From: Actinidia chinensis | Lineage: Eukaryota; Streptophyta; Magnoliopsida; Ericales; Actinidiaceae | NCBI GenBank assembly: GCA_009663005.1 | Contig: VIGQ01000103.1 | Location: forward strand, 42,501-56,279 | DNA: 13,779 bases | Reading direction: 5' to 3' | Part shown: piece after piece, positions 1-8,538 of the stretch | Layout: every line of letters begins with the position of its first letter | How positions within the stretch are numbered: the first letter of the stretch is position 1 | Program-made: the position numbers and the translations under genes | Notes under the pieces: model-generated | Databases searched by the model: none | Told to the model about the DNA's origin: nothing | What the model saw: only the letters and a program-made list of their open reading frames with translations

Positions 1-433
1 TTTATTTTTTGTTAAAAAAAATTAATCAATGGTATTAAAAGAAAATAAGCTAAAACTCACAAATAACCAACCTCGCACGCGTCACCACGACCACCCCTAA
101 CCCAATACCAAAAACAACTTATTTTTTTTGTTTAAAAACAATTAGTCAAAAGGATTCAAAAAATTATAAAAAAGTAAAAAAATAAAAATAACAGGGTGTA
201 AAAGAGAGGGAGTATGATGGATGAGAGAGCGAGAGTGGGGGCATTTTTGTAACTTTTGTAAGAAACAAAGGGAGAAAGTGGTGTCTAGGAGTTAGGAAGA
301 TATTTTTCAACCTCAGGAAAGGTCACTTGTAATTTTTCAAACGTCAGGATATTTTTTTATATTAAAGTTCAAACCTCAGGGGAGGTCCGTGTAAATTCTC
401 CCTAAAAGAAAAGGCCGGTCATCTCACAAAAAA

Positions 434-556
434 AAACTCCCACACGAGGACAGAGAGTACTTTCGCTTTCATTTTGTATTTTCACTCTTTAAAAAAATAA
501 AACTCCCACACGAGAACAAAGAGCACTTTCGCTTTCATTTTGCATTTTCTCTCTTT
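434..556 (+). repeat. 66-bp tandem duplication
   Basis: The units start at 434 and 500 and share AAACTCCCACACGAG, ACTTTCGCTTTCATTTTG and ATTTTC-CTCTTT with about six substitutions. They lie in an otherwise featureless AT-rich region. Confidence 0.9.
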
Positions 557-1549
557 AGTAGTTCAGATTAGTTTTAGATTAGTTACTTTAGATTAGATTC
601 AAGTTCAAGTCTGGTAATTTTTGGATTTAACCTCTCCAATTAAAGTTTGTAAGTTTCTTTTATTTATTTTCGTAATTTTTATTAATGCATGTTATATCTA
701 TTTAATCCTTAAAATACATGTTTAGTTCTTAAGTTTTTATTTTTTTCTGAGTTCATGTTTGTTTTTTTTTGCTTTTAATGTTTAATTTTCATAGATAGAG
801 ATGAGTAGCTAACTTATTCCATCTAGAAATTGAAGTTTTTAAAAAATATCGGGTTTTGTCGCTAAAATCTGCCGAATCGTAGACTCACGCCATAGTTGAA
901 GGATTTGAGTTATAAATTCACACAACCTTTTGGAATTTCAAGAAATAAAATCAAGTTGGAGACGATTGATACCCGGACTTTAATTTAATTTGCTTTACCT
1001 TTAAAAACATTAAAAAACGCCTAGTTGCTAATTTTTTTTATTTTCATTGTAATAGTTTAGTAATTCAAATCACACATCAAAAACCCAAAAGATTTTCGGT
1101 CTCCTTTATTTTTTCTTTCATTTAGATTTAATTTACCTATTTCATCCAGATTAGGCTTAGTGTCAGTTTAGTGTCAATAGCCTATATTGGACTTGGTTCT
1201 TGAGGAAATACGATTCTGAATTTCCCTGATAAAACTATAACTGTCAAACGTGCACTTGTGGATAAATAGATTACCTTTGGTGTGAACCAATAAACCACTG
1301 TATCAATAAGTATGGTATGGAGTTTATTTCTCCAATTTCTATATGTAGAGATACAATAGCTAGCAATCAGTATGAATTATTTTTTATATAAAATTGGAGA
1401 AAAAAGTGGGTCGGATGGAAATGCATCAATGCGGAATGAGCCCCGCACTGGTAATGGATGGGCACAAGAGGGAGATGCATTAACAGATGATGGTGTTGGA
1501 AGTAGGTACAATGGCGGGGATGGAGTTAGAGGGAGGTGCAGTGGTGATG

Positions 1550-1705
1550 GATGGCTCCAAGGGAATTAACGTCCAATTTATGCCATTGAAAACAACTAGA
1601 TAGTTGGGGATAAATGAGGTAATTAATGTCATGGATTGGGGCACATTGAAAACAACTAGATAGTTAAAGGGTTAGATGGCTCCAAGGGAATTAGCGTCCA
1701 AGTTA
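1550..1705 (+). repeat. Nested direct repeats
   Basis: GATGGCTCCAAGGGAATTA(A/G)CGTCCAA occurs at 1550-1580 and 1675-1705. Between these, CATTGAAAACAACTAGATAG occurs at 1584 and 1644. The arrangement A-B-B-A with unequal spacing suggests two successive duplications. A GATGG-rich stretch precedes it (1410-1555). Confidence 0.85.
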
Positions 1706-1749
1706 GGCGATCGATCGAATCATTCGAGACCATTGGATCTCTAATTTGT

Positions 1750-1766
1750 TTTATTTTTATTTTATT
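1750..1766 (-). terminator. Candidate polyadenylation signals of the LTP-like gene
   Basis: The minus strand carries three AATAAA-type hexamers in tandem (1755-1750, 1761-1756, 1766-1761), about 140 nt downstream of the proposed TAG at 1905-1903. The distance suits a plant 3' UTR. AATAAA strings are common in AT-rich DNA, so this is only consistent with the gene model. Confidence 0.35.
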
Positions 1767-1776
1767 TTACATTAAT

Positions 1777-1797
1777 AAATCCTTGATCCAAACACAA
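1777..1797. repeat. Orphan terminus of the MITE-like element
   Basis: The 21 bases here are identical to 12864-12884, the right end of the element at 12737-12880. No matching left end was found, so this is a truncated copy. It sits in the predicted 3' UTR of the LTP-like gene, next to the AATAAA cluster. Confidence 0.7.
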
Positions 1798-1902
1798 CAT
1801 TAAGGGCATAAGTTGAAATAGTGACAAAATCTCAAATTTTCAACTTCTAATTTGAGACAGCTTTTGTATTACATCTGTATAGTGTCAAGACAAATACACA
1901 AT

Positions 1903-2090
1903 CTAACACACCTTACTGTGTGCATCCGCGCAATCCATCCTACGTGACTCTCGAATTAAAATGAAACCTAATATCCCAACGACCAGTCCTAGAACCACTA
2001 ATAGTCCTAGAACCGCAATGACAAAACGCATATAGTTCGGAACGACATGTACATCTGCAGGCACATCTGTAGACTGATTTGCAACTCCAT
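1903..2090 (-). CDS. LTP-like gene, probable last exon (transmembrane tail)
   Basis: From the acceptor GGGCATATAG (last intron base 2091) the frame is open for 188 nt to TAG at 1905-1903. It enters in phase 1, matching the end of exon 3. It encodes a short polar stretch (DGVANQSTDVPADV), a hydrophobic span of about 24 residues rich in Leu, Val, Ile and spaced Gly (G153-x3-G157), and a tail containing RESRR and two Cys. The intron back to exon 3 would be about 1.7 kb. Assignment to the LTP-like gene rests on strand, phase and total length; it could instead be a fragment of another membrane protein. The acceptor has only a moderate pyrimidine tract. Confidence 0.48.
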
Positions 2091-5000
2091 CTATATGCCC
2101 ATGAATGAACTACAAGCTCATCGCAACTCCGTCTGCAAATTAAAAAAATAAACAAAAATCAAATTCGACGCACTTTTATCTTGTTATTGGTCTAATAGTT
2201 TCATTTAGTTAACTAGTGTTTTATGGAATTTTCAACTATATCATAGGATATAATGCATCTAGAATTTGGGAGAGAAGATCTTATTGCACAAACATTTTGG
2301 GTAAACCCTTGTCAGGAGTGGATGCATTATAATGCTGCCCTAGGATCAAAGAAGCAGAATACAAAAAACCCGTTGGCTCAACGCAACTTGCAGTAACCCA
2401 ACACCCCATGTCACATAGACTCAGGTACGAGTATTGGGTGGTATGGCTATGGATTCAAAAGTCAAATATTTCTAAACTTAAATCTTAAGATAATGAGAAT
2501 TGTGTTCAAAGGTTGGGTATGGGTACAGGAAATTATTTTGAATAGGGTATGGATTGTGTTGTACAATACTCTTGTTATTATGTAAGTCAAATTGTCTAGA
2601 AATATAGGTTGAAAATTAAAAAAATTAAATGGGAATATAGAAAAAAATGCAATTTCTATAAGAAAGGATAGAATTGGTTATTGTAACAGATAGGAGTTAT
2701 TTTTTCTTCAAATATCATAGAACCTTGAAAGATCCAGAAATCTAAATTGAATACATGTATCAGACACGTATGTCATACTTGTACCATGTGATATCTAAGA
2801 AAAAAGAGAAGAGTTCATGAAATATAGCTTGACTTTCAATGAAACCGACCCAACCAAGCCCACTTATAAATACTAAGAATCCATTTATGTACTGAACGCA
2901 CCCCACAAAACTTGATTCTTAAACTTTCTCTAATCAATTAAAGAATGCCCGAAATGTAAACTACTATAGCTTCTGACCCGCCCCTCTTAAACCTAGCAAA
3001 AAAAACATCCCAACTTTCAAGTTTGGCGGTTTGATTACGAGTGGGAAAAATTTCAACCTGCCTTAGGTGGGTTGGTCGAAAAGTTAGCTCTCAACCCACC
3101 CAACTTGGCCTATGCACATCCTATTAAATAGCAAAAATCCATCAAATACACCTTTCATTTCGCACCCAAAATAGAATACCACCTAATTATTCATATTGAA
3201 GAAGGAAATCCCAAGGGCAGCATGTTAATGACTGAGCAACTTAAAAATCTCATCCCTTAATATGCATAATAGATATAAAATGACAACTTTGGCAAACTCG
3301 GGATTTTAGTTTCACGCACTTCATACCTTATGTGTTTTTGAGAAGTTTGTGTAATGCATATAAAAAAATATATAAGTGTTTCTTGAAACATGGATGGTGA
3401 TATGACGAGTCATGGAAATATTGAGATAGTGGCACTTTTCTATTTGATGCAAGGACTTTTGTAATGACAAAAAAGTGGTTTTTTTTTTTGAGAAAAGGGT
3501 GTGTGAAAATCATTTCCTAAATGTACGTATGTAAAAAAAAATTTACATAAAAAATGCATGCGGGATATAGCTACCAACAATGCAACAAACAATGATTTAA
3601 AGAAGCAAAAGAATTAACGATCATTCAACATGAAATAAATAACAAGTTAATTGAGGGTAAATTACCATCATCCGTCGATAACCGTTCGTCCAGCCTGCGA
3701 CATTTTAATAGTCCCCCAAAAAAATGACAAACAGAAAAAGAATGAGGTAACTAATTAAATAGAAAACTTTTCCCAAAACTAAAAGAAATTATTTAAAATA
3801 AAGTTGCTCACCGCGTAAATCTGATGTGGGAGGCAAAGGACCTGTAATGCATCCAATTAGAAGTTAGTCCATGTTAAATTTATAAATCACTACAAGATAT
3901 TTGATTACGAAAGCTAAATTATAGAGCAACTAAAAGCTCACCTGCACAGATAGATCGGAGGGAACGTGAGGTGCCGCATAACTCATCAAGTAGGAAGATG
4001 CGCTCTTGATCCATAGGAACTCCAGCTGTCTCCGGTGAGAGGAGTAAGCAGATGCAGCGAGCTGATCCTATTTCATAGGCCTCCCTCAAAATGTCACAAC
4101 AAATCTCAGAAGGAGATCCGGTATCTGCCGGTAATGCAATGTATGGGTAACAAGGGTATACCGAAGCTATCTCTACACTACATGATGTAGTGACTGCTGG
4201 TGTGGCAACAAGTGGAATCATAGCCCCCAAAAAACTACATAGAGAAAGATAAAAGAACAAGTGAATTGACTTTTAAATTTCATTTGAAGTAAAATGCAAG
4301 ACTAGATAAGCCACAAACTTGTAGTTAACATCTTTTGTTGTACAAAGTATTAAAATCACCAAGCTTGAGGTTTCCAAGTTCTAGAAAATTAATGGTGACC
4401 TACCTGTTTGGACATGGCATAAGCCAACAAAAAGTAGTAGAAAACAACCCAATTTAAATACTGAGAAGGAAACATTTGGGTCTTGTGTTATACCCAACTG
4501 ATTCTCACACGGTTGTATTGTCTTATGTTTGTCTCTGACTCTCTCGCAAAGATAAGTCAAGGTGTGGGTACGAGGGCGGGATACGATGGCACCTAGACTC
4601 CAATTACTAGTTGGGATCCAAACAGAGTACTAAGAGCATGCTAACAGCTAGGTTTAATTATGTTGAGGCTTGAGGCGTTCTTAGAATTATTTAGCATGTC
4701 AGGCTGAGCGTATGCAAGCCAGCTACGCCAAGCTACGCACATGACTGACATGAGGGAGGGAGGACATGCTACATGGGGCCAAGCATATGGGTGACCTATC
4801 AAGCCTCTAGACACACCTCTTTGGCCTAGGTTTAAAAAAGGGCAGTGAGATTGTAAGGGTGGTTTAATTTTCAGGGTTCAAGTGAGAGCCGCGGGAGGGT
4901 GACACTCTGTCTTCTCATGTTAGGAGGCTCCCAAGGAGGTGGCACGAACTTGCCACGCGGAGCTAAATATGGTTGTTTCTACATTATCCCAGTATGCATA

Positions 5001-6515
5001 CTTCCCGCACAAATAAGTGAGCCCGTGCATATTTCTCGTGCGTTGGGCTGCGTACATTTGTATGTGGGACCCCAACTAAGCAAATTTTGATGGAGACCGA
5101 GGCCACATCTAATAGTGGGAGTACATTCCCTAGAGTTTCATTAACCTAAGTTTCATCTTCAGATTGGTGATTTTCATTAGTTCTTTCCATACCATGGCTT
5201 TTCATCTAAGGATATGATAATCAAGCTGAGGTCTTTCAGAACAAGGGGTATTTTGTGCTCAATGGGGATGCTAAATTTTCCGTGAACCCACACAACAACC
5301 CTTACTAATGGTCAAACCACAATCAAGGCATGGTCAAAAACTATGGTCTCTATGTGAGCACTAGCTCTCAAACCGTTATTTGACTAGGGAGAAAATACCC
5401 CCCTGCTTGAAGACGTGATGGAGCTGACGTTGGTTGGCACTCACGTAAAATACTTCACACGCGTCGGGATAAAAAAACAAAGAGCTACTATGGATCGGTG
5501 GAAGAACGAGCCCGAGGTACCTCAGGTATGTCATCTAAGTAGTCTTGACCCTGCCAACCAGTGGACTTTTAGGATGTTAGCTCTCTATATCTTGTGAACC
5601 CCAATTATTGCACGATATCGTGAGAAGATAGGAAAGGTTTCCTTGCATGCCGTCCGTGTCACAGTAACTATCATCAAGGGTCAGCAGTGCAGCGAGCACA
5701 TGGTTCAGATCATTCCACAACAGAAATACTAAATGAACTAAACCTTCAATTCAGAACTTGCACAGAAACCTAGTGAAACTGAACCAAACCAAACCCGAGA
5801 TACTCAAATCAGTTAATTTTCAATGCAAATTTGAAATTTTAAAGAACGTTTTAGCACAAAAAGCATAGTTCTACTCAAGGCCATTTATGGCCCACTAAAG
5901 AGGTCATATTTGGAGTTTGCAAGATCACTAAACCAACACCCCAACAGTCAATCAGCAGGAACTCTTCTATCCCAAACAATGCAGGATTTATATTTTCTAT
6001 TATAATTCTGTTGAAGCCACTCTCTCTCAGCCCCAAAAAGGTAGTAGTCTCCAAAACGGAAGTCTATGCCACTGTATTTTACAAGTGGGATCGTTTGGGT
6101 CCCAAGTTGGTTCAGTTTTTAAGATCCCAATCTTGGACTGAACCTGAGGAAGTTGGTTCTCTAATATTAGGGGCTGGGATCAATTGTGGGAACAAAAAAC
6201 CAAAATTCACGACTAATTTGACAAACACTCCATTAGCAGTATCCAGCAAATTGATGAAATCTTCATTTTTCCACAGGTTTTATGTACTGAAATTTCTTAC
6301 CACAACAAAATTTCAACCTAGGGTGTCCATTGGATTGGACTATCGGACAAATTAATCTACCATCTACTTCAAATTTGGCAAACAAAATACGCTTAGATAG
6401 CACATATAGTTGAGGATTAACGACGAATTGTTGAGCAAATGGCATAACATATAAAATCACAAATGTATAAAATTGAACCTTACCAAAGCAGAATCGAGAC
6501 AGCGACAAATGCCAT
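1903..6515 (-). CDS. Non-specific lipid-transfer-like protein (eight-cysteine motif, secreted, probably membrane-attached), split gene
   Basis: Proposed join on the minus strand: 6515-6484, 4234-3942, 3841-3812, 2090-1903; 543 nt, 180 aa plus TAG. Residues 1 to about 24 form a signal peptide (hydrophobic core around VSILLCFLGAMIPLVA). The mature part has the full plant eight-cysteine pattern at C29, C39, C56-C57, C71-x-C73, C97 and C107, spacing C-X9-C-X16-CC-X13-CXC-X23-C-X9-C, with hydrophobic Ile between C71 and C73. A Pro/Ser/Thr linker follows (residues 109-137), then a hydrophobic span (about 141-164) and a short basic tail. Members of this family form a four-helix, four-disulphide fold with a lipid-binding cavity; many are secreted to the wall or held at the plasma membrane by a GPI anchor. 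Here the tail after the hydrophobic span looks more like a transmembrane anchor. All junctions are GT-AG and in phase. The domain and first junction are strong; the last exon is the least certain. The natural lipid is unknown. Confidence 0.72.
3517..3694 (-). other. Alternative 3' exons of the LTP-like gene (3694-3666 and 3570-3517)
   Basis: After exon 3 the next usable acceptor (ATGTCGCAG, last intron base 3695) opens a 29-nt exon in phase 1 encoding GWTNGYRRMM. It ends at a weak donor GTAATT (first intron base 3665). A further acceptor (GTTGGTAG, last intron base 3571) continues in phase to TAG at 3519-3517, encoding a short hydrophobic end (LYPACIFYVNFF...). The result would be a 145-aa protein. 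The phases fit, but such short exons arise easily by chance, and the composition is less convincing than the transmembrane tail exon. Confidence 0.25.
3812..3841 (-). CDS. LTP-like gene, exon 3 (30-nt proline-rich linker)
   Basis: A 30-nt exon lies between acceptor GCATTACAG (last intron base 3842) and donor CGCG/GTGAGC (first intron base 3811). It is phase 1 at both ends and encodes G-PLPPTSDLR after the last cysteine. LTP-like proteins of the membrane-attached type usually have a Pro/Ser/Thr linker here, commonly starting at an exon boundary just after the eighth cysteine. The intron between exons 2 and 3 is 100 bp. Because the exon is a multiple of three and in phase on both sides, skipping it would leave the frame intact. 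Confidence 0.62.
3942..4234 (-). CDS. LTP-like gene, exon 2 (complete eight-cysteine domain)
   Basis: Open for 293 nt between a pyrimidine-rich acceptor (CTTTCTCTATGTAG, last intron base 4235) and a strong donor (GCAG/GTGAGC, first intron base 3941). It encodes residues 11-109 of the joined protein: the end of the signal peptide and all eight cysteines with family spacing. Upstream the same frame stays open only to TAA at 4273-4275, with no ATG before the acceptor, so the exon needs a separate first exon. The domain belongs to the plant LTP / 2S albumin / hybrid proline-rich superfamily. Exact spacing and open frame argue against a pseudogene. Confidence 0.85.
4235..6483 (-). other. Intron 1 of the LTP-like gene (2249 bp), no gene recognised inside
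   Basis: The span runs from the GTAAGG donor at 6483 to the TGTAG acceptor ending at 4235. It contains only short open frames. One on the plus strand (5415-5597) ends in NQWTFRMLALYIL and starts in no recognisable family; another (6011-6355) begins without ATG. A minus-strand stretch 4475-4404 looks like a signal peptide with a good donor but is out of phase with exon 2. I see no transposon ends or RNA genes. Confidence 0.6.
6484..6515 (-). CDS. LTP-like gene, exon 1 (start of signal peptide)
   Basis: The ATG at 6515-6513 sits in a favourable context (CTCCATGGCA on the minus strand). It is followed by ten codons (MAFVAVSILL) and two further bases, TG, directly before a GTAAGG donor whose first base is 6483. 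The exon therefore ends in phase 2, exactly what the eight-cysteine exon at 4234 needs: TG plus T makes Cys, giving a continuous signal peptide. A TATA box and CT-rich leader lie just upstream. No other ATG in the region gives both a good donor and the right phase. Confidence 0.72.
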
Positions 6516-6522
6516 GGAGTTC

Positions 6523-6625
6523 GTCTCGAGAGAGAGAGAGGGGCACCGAGTGAGTGAGAGCGAGCGAGACACAGAAAGTATAGGAACGTTCTATATAACG
6601 GGAAGGTTCCACACAGAGAGAGAGA
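6523..6625 (-). repeat. Two GA/CT microsatellites in the LTP promoter and leader
   Basis: Short (GA)n runs on the plus strand at 6528-6540 and 6615-6625 read as CT repeats on the transcribed strand. They lie on either side of the TATA box, the first within the predicted 5' leader. CT-rich leaders and pyrimidine patches are common near plant transcription starts; here the run ends only 12 bp before the ATG. Confidence 0.6.
6591..6598 (-). promoter_or_regulatory. TATA box of the LTP-like gene
   Basis: The minus strand reads CGTTATATAGAACG here, about 75 bp upstream of the ATG at 6515. This is normal placement for a plant core promoter with a leader of about 45-50 nt. It is followed by a CT-rich leader. 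Confidence 0.55.
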
Positions 6626-6780
6626 AATTTGAATAACTCTCACTTTGCCCCCTTACACTTTGCACTCAATTTTATTTTGCAGCCTACATTTTTAATTTGA
6701 AAAGGTTTTCCTCACACTTTCAGTCAAGGCTTAATGTTCTCCTTCCCTCCATACAGTATTAGAATAGTGGACGAAAAAGA

Positions 6781-7919
6781 CACAACTCTAATAAGTTGAT
6801 TTTATTTTTACTTTCTAAACTATTATAATTATTTTATTTAGTCCATAAACTATTAATTCGATCTATGATGTCTCTAAATTTTTTTATTTAAGTCTATGAA
6901 GTTCAATTCAAGATGTCCGTTTAAATGATAAATATAAAAGTTGTCATATGCATTCTATACGGCTAAGTAACTTTATTTGTAAGGACAAAATAGACTTTTC
7001 ATTTAAAATCCACCAAAACCAAAACCAAAACCAAATACACTGTGCATGCTTACACCTATCCTAGGAGGCTCCAACACAATCGCTAAGACCACCTCAACCC
7101 TCCTCTCATCTCTACCCCCAAAGTACCACCATTCACCTACTATCGTGGCCGCCCAAAATAGTTAACCAATGCCCCAAAATCACCATAACCGAACCCTCCT
7201 CCAACCTGAAAGTATCAGTCCTACCATAAGTACTATGACAACCCAACGCTCACCTTCATCTCTGGACAACCACATTTCGCATACCAGCGCCGCGATCCAA
7301 ATTAGCTACACTTCTTTTAATTCATCAAAATTGAATTACGAGATCACACCAAACCTCCTATTTGCCCACCATGTGAGGGTTCTCTGTACTCATATTTCAA
7401 TAACGTTTACAAAAGAGGAGAAATGGAGAGGAAAGAAGTTGTGAGTCGAGCTTGGGTTACATGTTCGGGTATTAGGGTCTCTGGTTTAGTTTTGGGAGGA
7501 TTACCTGAAATGTCAACTTTGTCAATGGATGGTACGTGCCTTGCACGTTATTGAACTTTTCGTCAGCTATTTTAACGTAAGCGATTAATTAGACTTCATA
7601 GGCTGAAATCAAGAATTTTAAAGATACCATAGACCGAACTAATAGTTTAAGGACTAAATAACAATAGTTATAATAGTTTAAGGAGTAAAAGTGTAAACCC
7701 CAACTCTAAACGCAAGTGAAGGGGGGAGGAGGAACTCTTCAAATGACAGTTGGGGAAATTAATAATTAGACTTCACAGGCTGAAATCAAGAATTTTAAAG
7801 ATACCATAGACCGAACTAATCGTTAAGGACTAAATAACAATAGTTATAAAAGTAGGGTTAAAAGGTAAACACAACTCTAAACGCAAGTGAAGGGGAGACT
7901 CTTCAAATTGACAGTGGAG
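6781..7919. mobile_element. Candidate non-autonomous DNA transposon with long inverted arms
   Basis: The left arm, 6781-6912, reads as the inverse complement of 7586-7712. Shared blocks in order are CTAAACTATTATAA, TTTAGTCC-TAAACTATTA, TTCG-TCTATG and TCTATGAAGT, with scattered mismatches over about 120 bp. The right arm is present twice. The inner 670 bp is richer in C and contains a repeated AAAACC motif (7014-7035) and a 91-codon open frame (7169-7444) with no recognised homology. Long arms without a transposase suggest a Mutator-like (MULE) remnant. I could not find a clear target-site duplication, so the outer ends are approximate. Confidence 0.5.
7586..7919 (+). repeat. Tandem pair of about 177-bp units (duplicated right arm)
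   Basis: Copy 1 begins at 7586 and copy 2 at 7763 (offset 177). Both run TAATTAGACTTCA(T/C)AGGCTG, ATACCATAGACCGAACTAAT, GGACTAAATAACAATAGTTA, ACTCTAAACGCAAGTGAAGG and CTCTTCAAA(T)TGACAGT. Small indels separate them, including a loss of about 10 bp near AATAGTTTAAGGAG in copy 2. Confidence 0.88.
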
Positions 7920-8538
7920 GATGCAAAGTGCAGGGGTACAAAGTTAGAATTACCCAAAAAAAAATTAATTAATCTCTTAGTCTCAATTTATTTATCCATT
8001 TTGAAATTCATCTTTATAAGGAGCCAAATGCTCCATTTAAAAGTTTCTTTCAACTTCTCAATATTATCTTTCAGCAATTTAAAAATGCAATAGATATTTT
8101 TATCATAAACTGAAATCTCAATTCGGAAAGGTATGGGCAAATCTACAATTGGGTCACCATAGATTATATTATTTATAGCAAAATCCAGCAAGAGGGAGAA
8201 TATGTGATCTAGCAACCAATTTCCAACTTTTGTTTTAAAAAATATTTTTTGGCCCAATGGTGATGCTATAATAAAAGTTTCTCTTTTGACTGGCGTATGG
8301 GTCAAAAACACCTGAATCAGTGGCAATATTGGCCACGTTTGAATGGCTGGTTAACCTATTAATGCAAGGTTATAGGAGTTCACGCACGAGTAATCTTACC
8401 AAAAACTAATCTGATGGGATAGTAATACCACCCTGTTTGTGGAATTCGTTAATTCAACACAAAATAGTAATATAATAATGTCAATTAATTGTCGCATTCA
8501 AAAAATGGGAATGTGGTTTGACGCAGGTGATTGGCACG
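7920..8538. other. Spacer between transposon-like element and BiP remnant
   Basis: AT-rich, with only short open frames on either strand (for example 8326-7988 minus, without family features). BiP similarity ends abruptly at about 8539 after YQDQ, so this side may be a deletion or insertion junction. Confidence 0.55.

Larger units (their letters stand above)
1..1740. other. Spacer without a supported gene
   Basis: AT-rich sequence with homopolymer runs. A degenerate pair of CAACCTCAGG...GGTC-GTGTAA phrases (309-335 and 370-398) suggests an old dispersed repeat, and TTAGATTAG repeats occur near 565-600. A 65-codon Gly/Asp-rich frame at 1372-1569 follows the local GATGG repetition and is not believable as a gene. 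No splice-joined coding signal was recognised. Confidence 0.6.

Noticed and set aside
1940..2155. 71-codon Cys/Arg-rich minus frame
   Set aside because: It begins without a convincing start, and its Cys-rich text is a shadow of the transmembrane-tail frame in the neighbouring register.
3919..4260. Uninterrupted 113-codon frame containing the eight-cysteine domain read as a single-exon gene
   Set aside because: The codon at 4260-4258 is TTG, not ATG. The sequence before 4235 is a classic acceptor tract, and a strong donor lies at 3941, so both ends of the frame are intronic.
4404..4475. Signal-peptide-like first exon (MFPSQYLNWVVFYYFLLAYA, donor CAG/GTAGGT) closer to the LTP exon
   Set aside because: It ends in phase 0, while exon 2 needs phase 2; the join would run out of frame and stop. 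The exon at 6515-6484 fits phase, start context and promoter.
6011..6643. Overlapping 114- and 126-codon frames on opposite strands
   Set aside because: The plus frame does not start with ATG, neither shows family motifs, and the region is explained as the LTP intron, exon 1 and leader.
7169..7444. 91-codon ATG-started frame inside the inverted-repeat element
   Set aside because: No recognisable domain, no promoter context, and the composition follows the local C-rich sequence; kept only as part of the element description.
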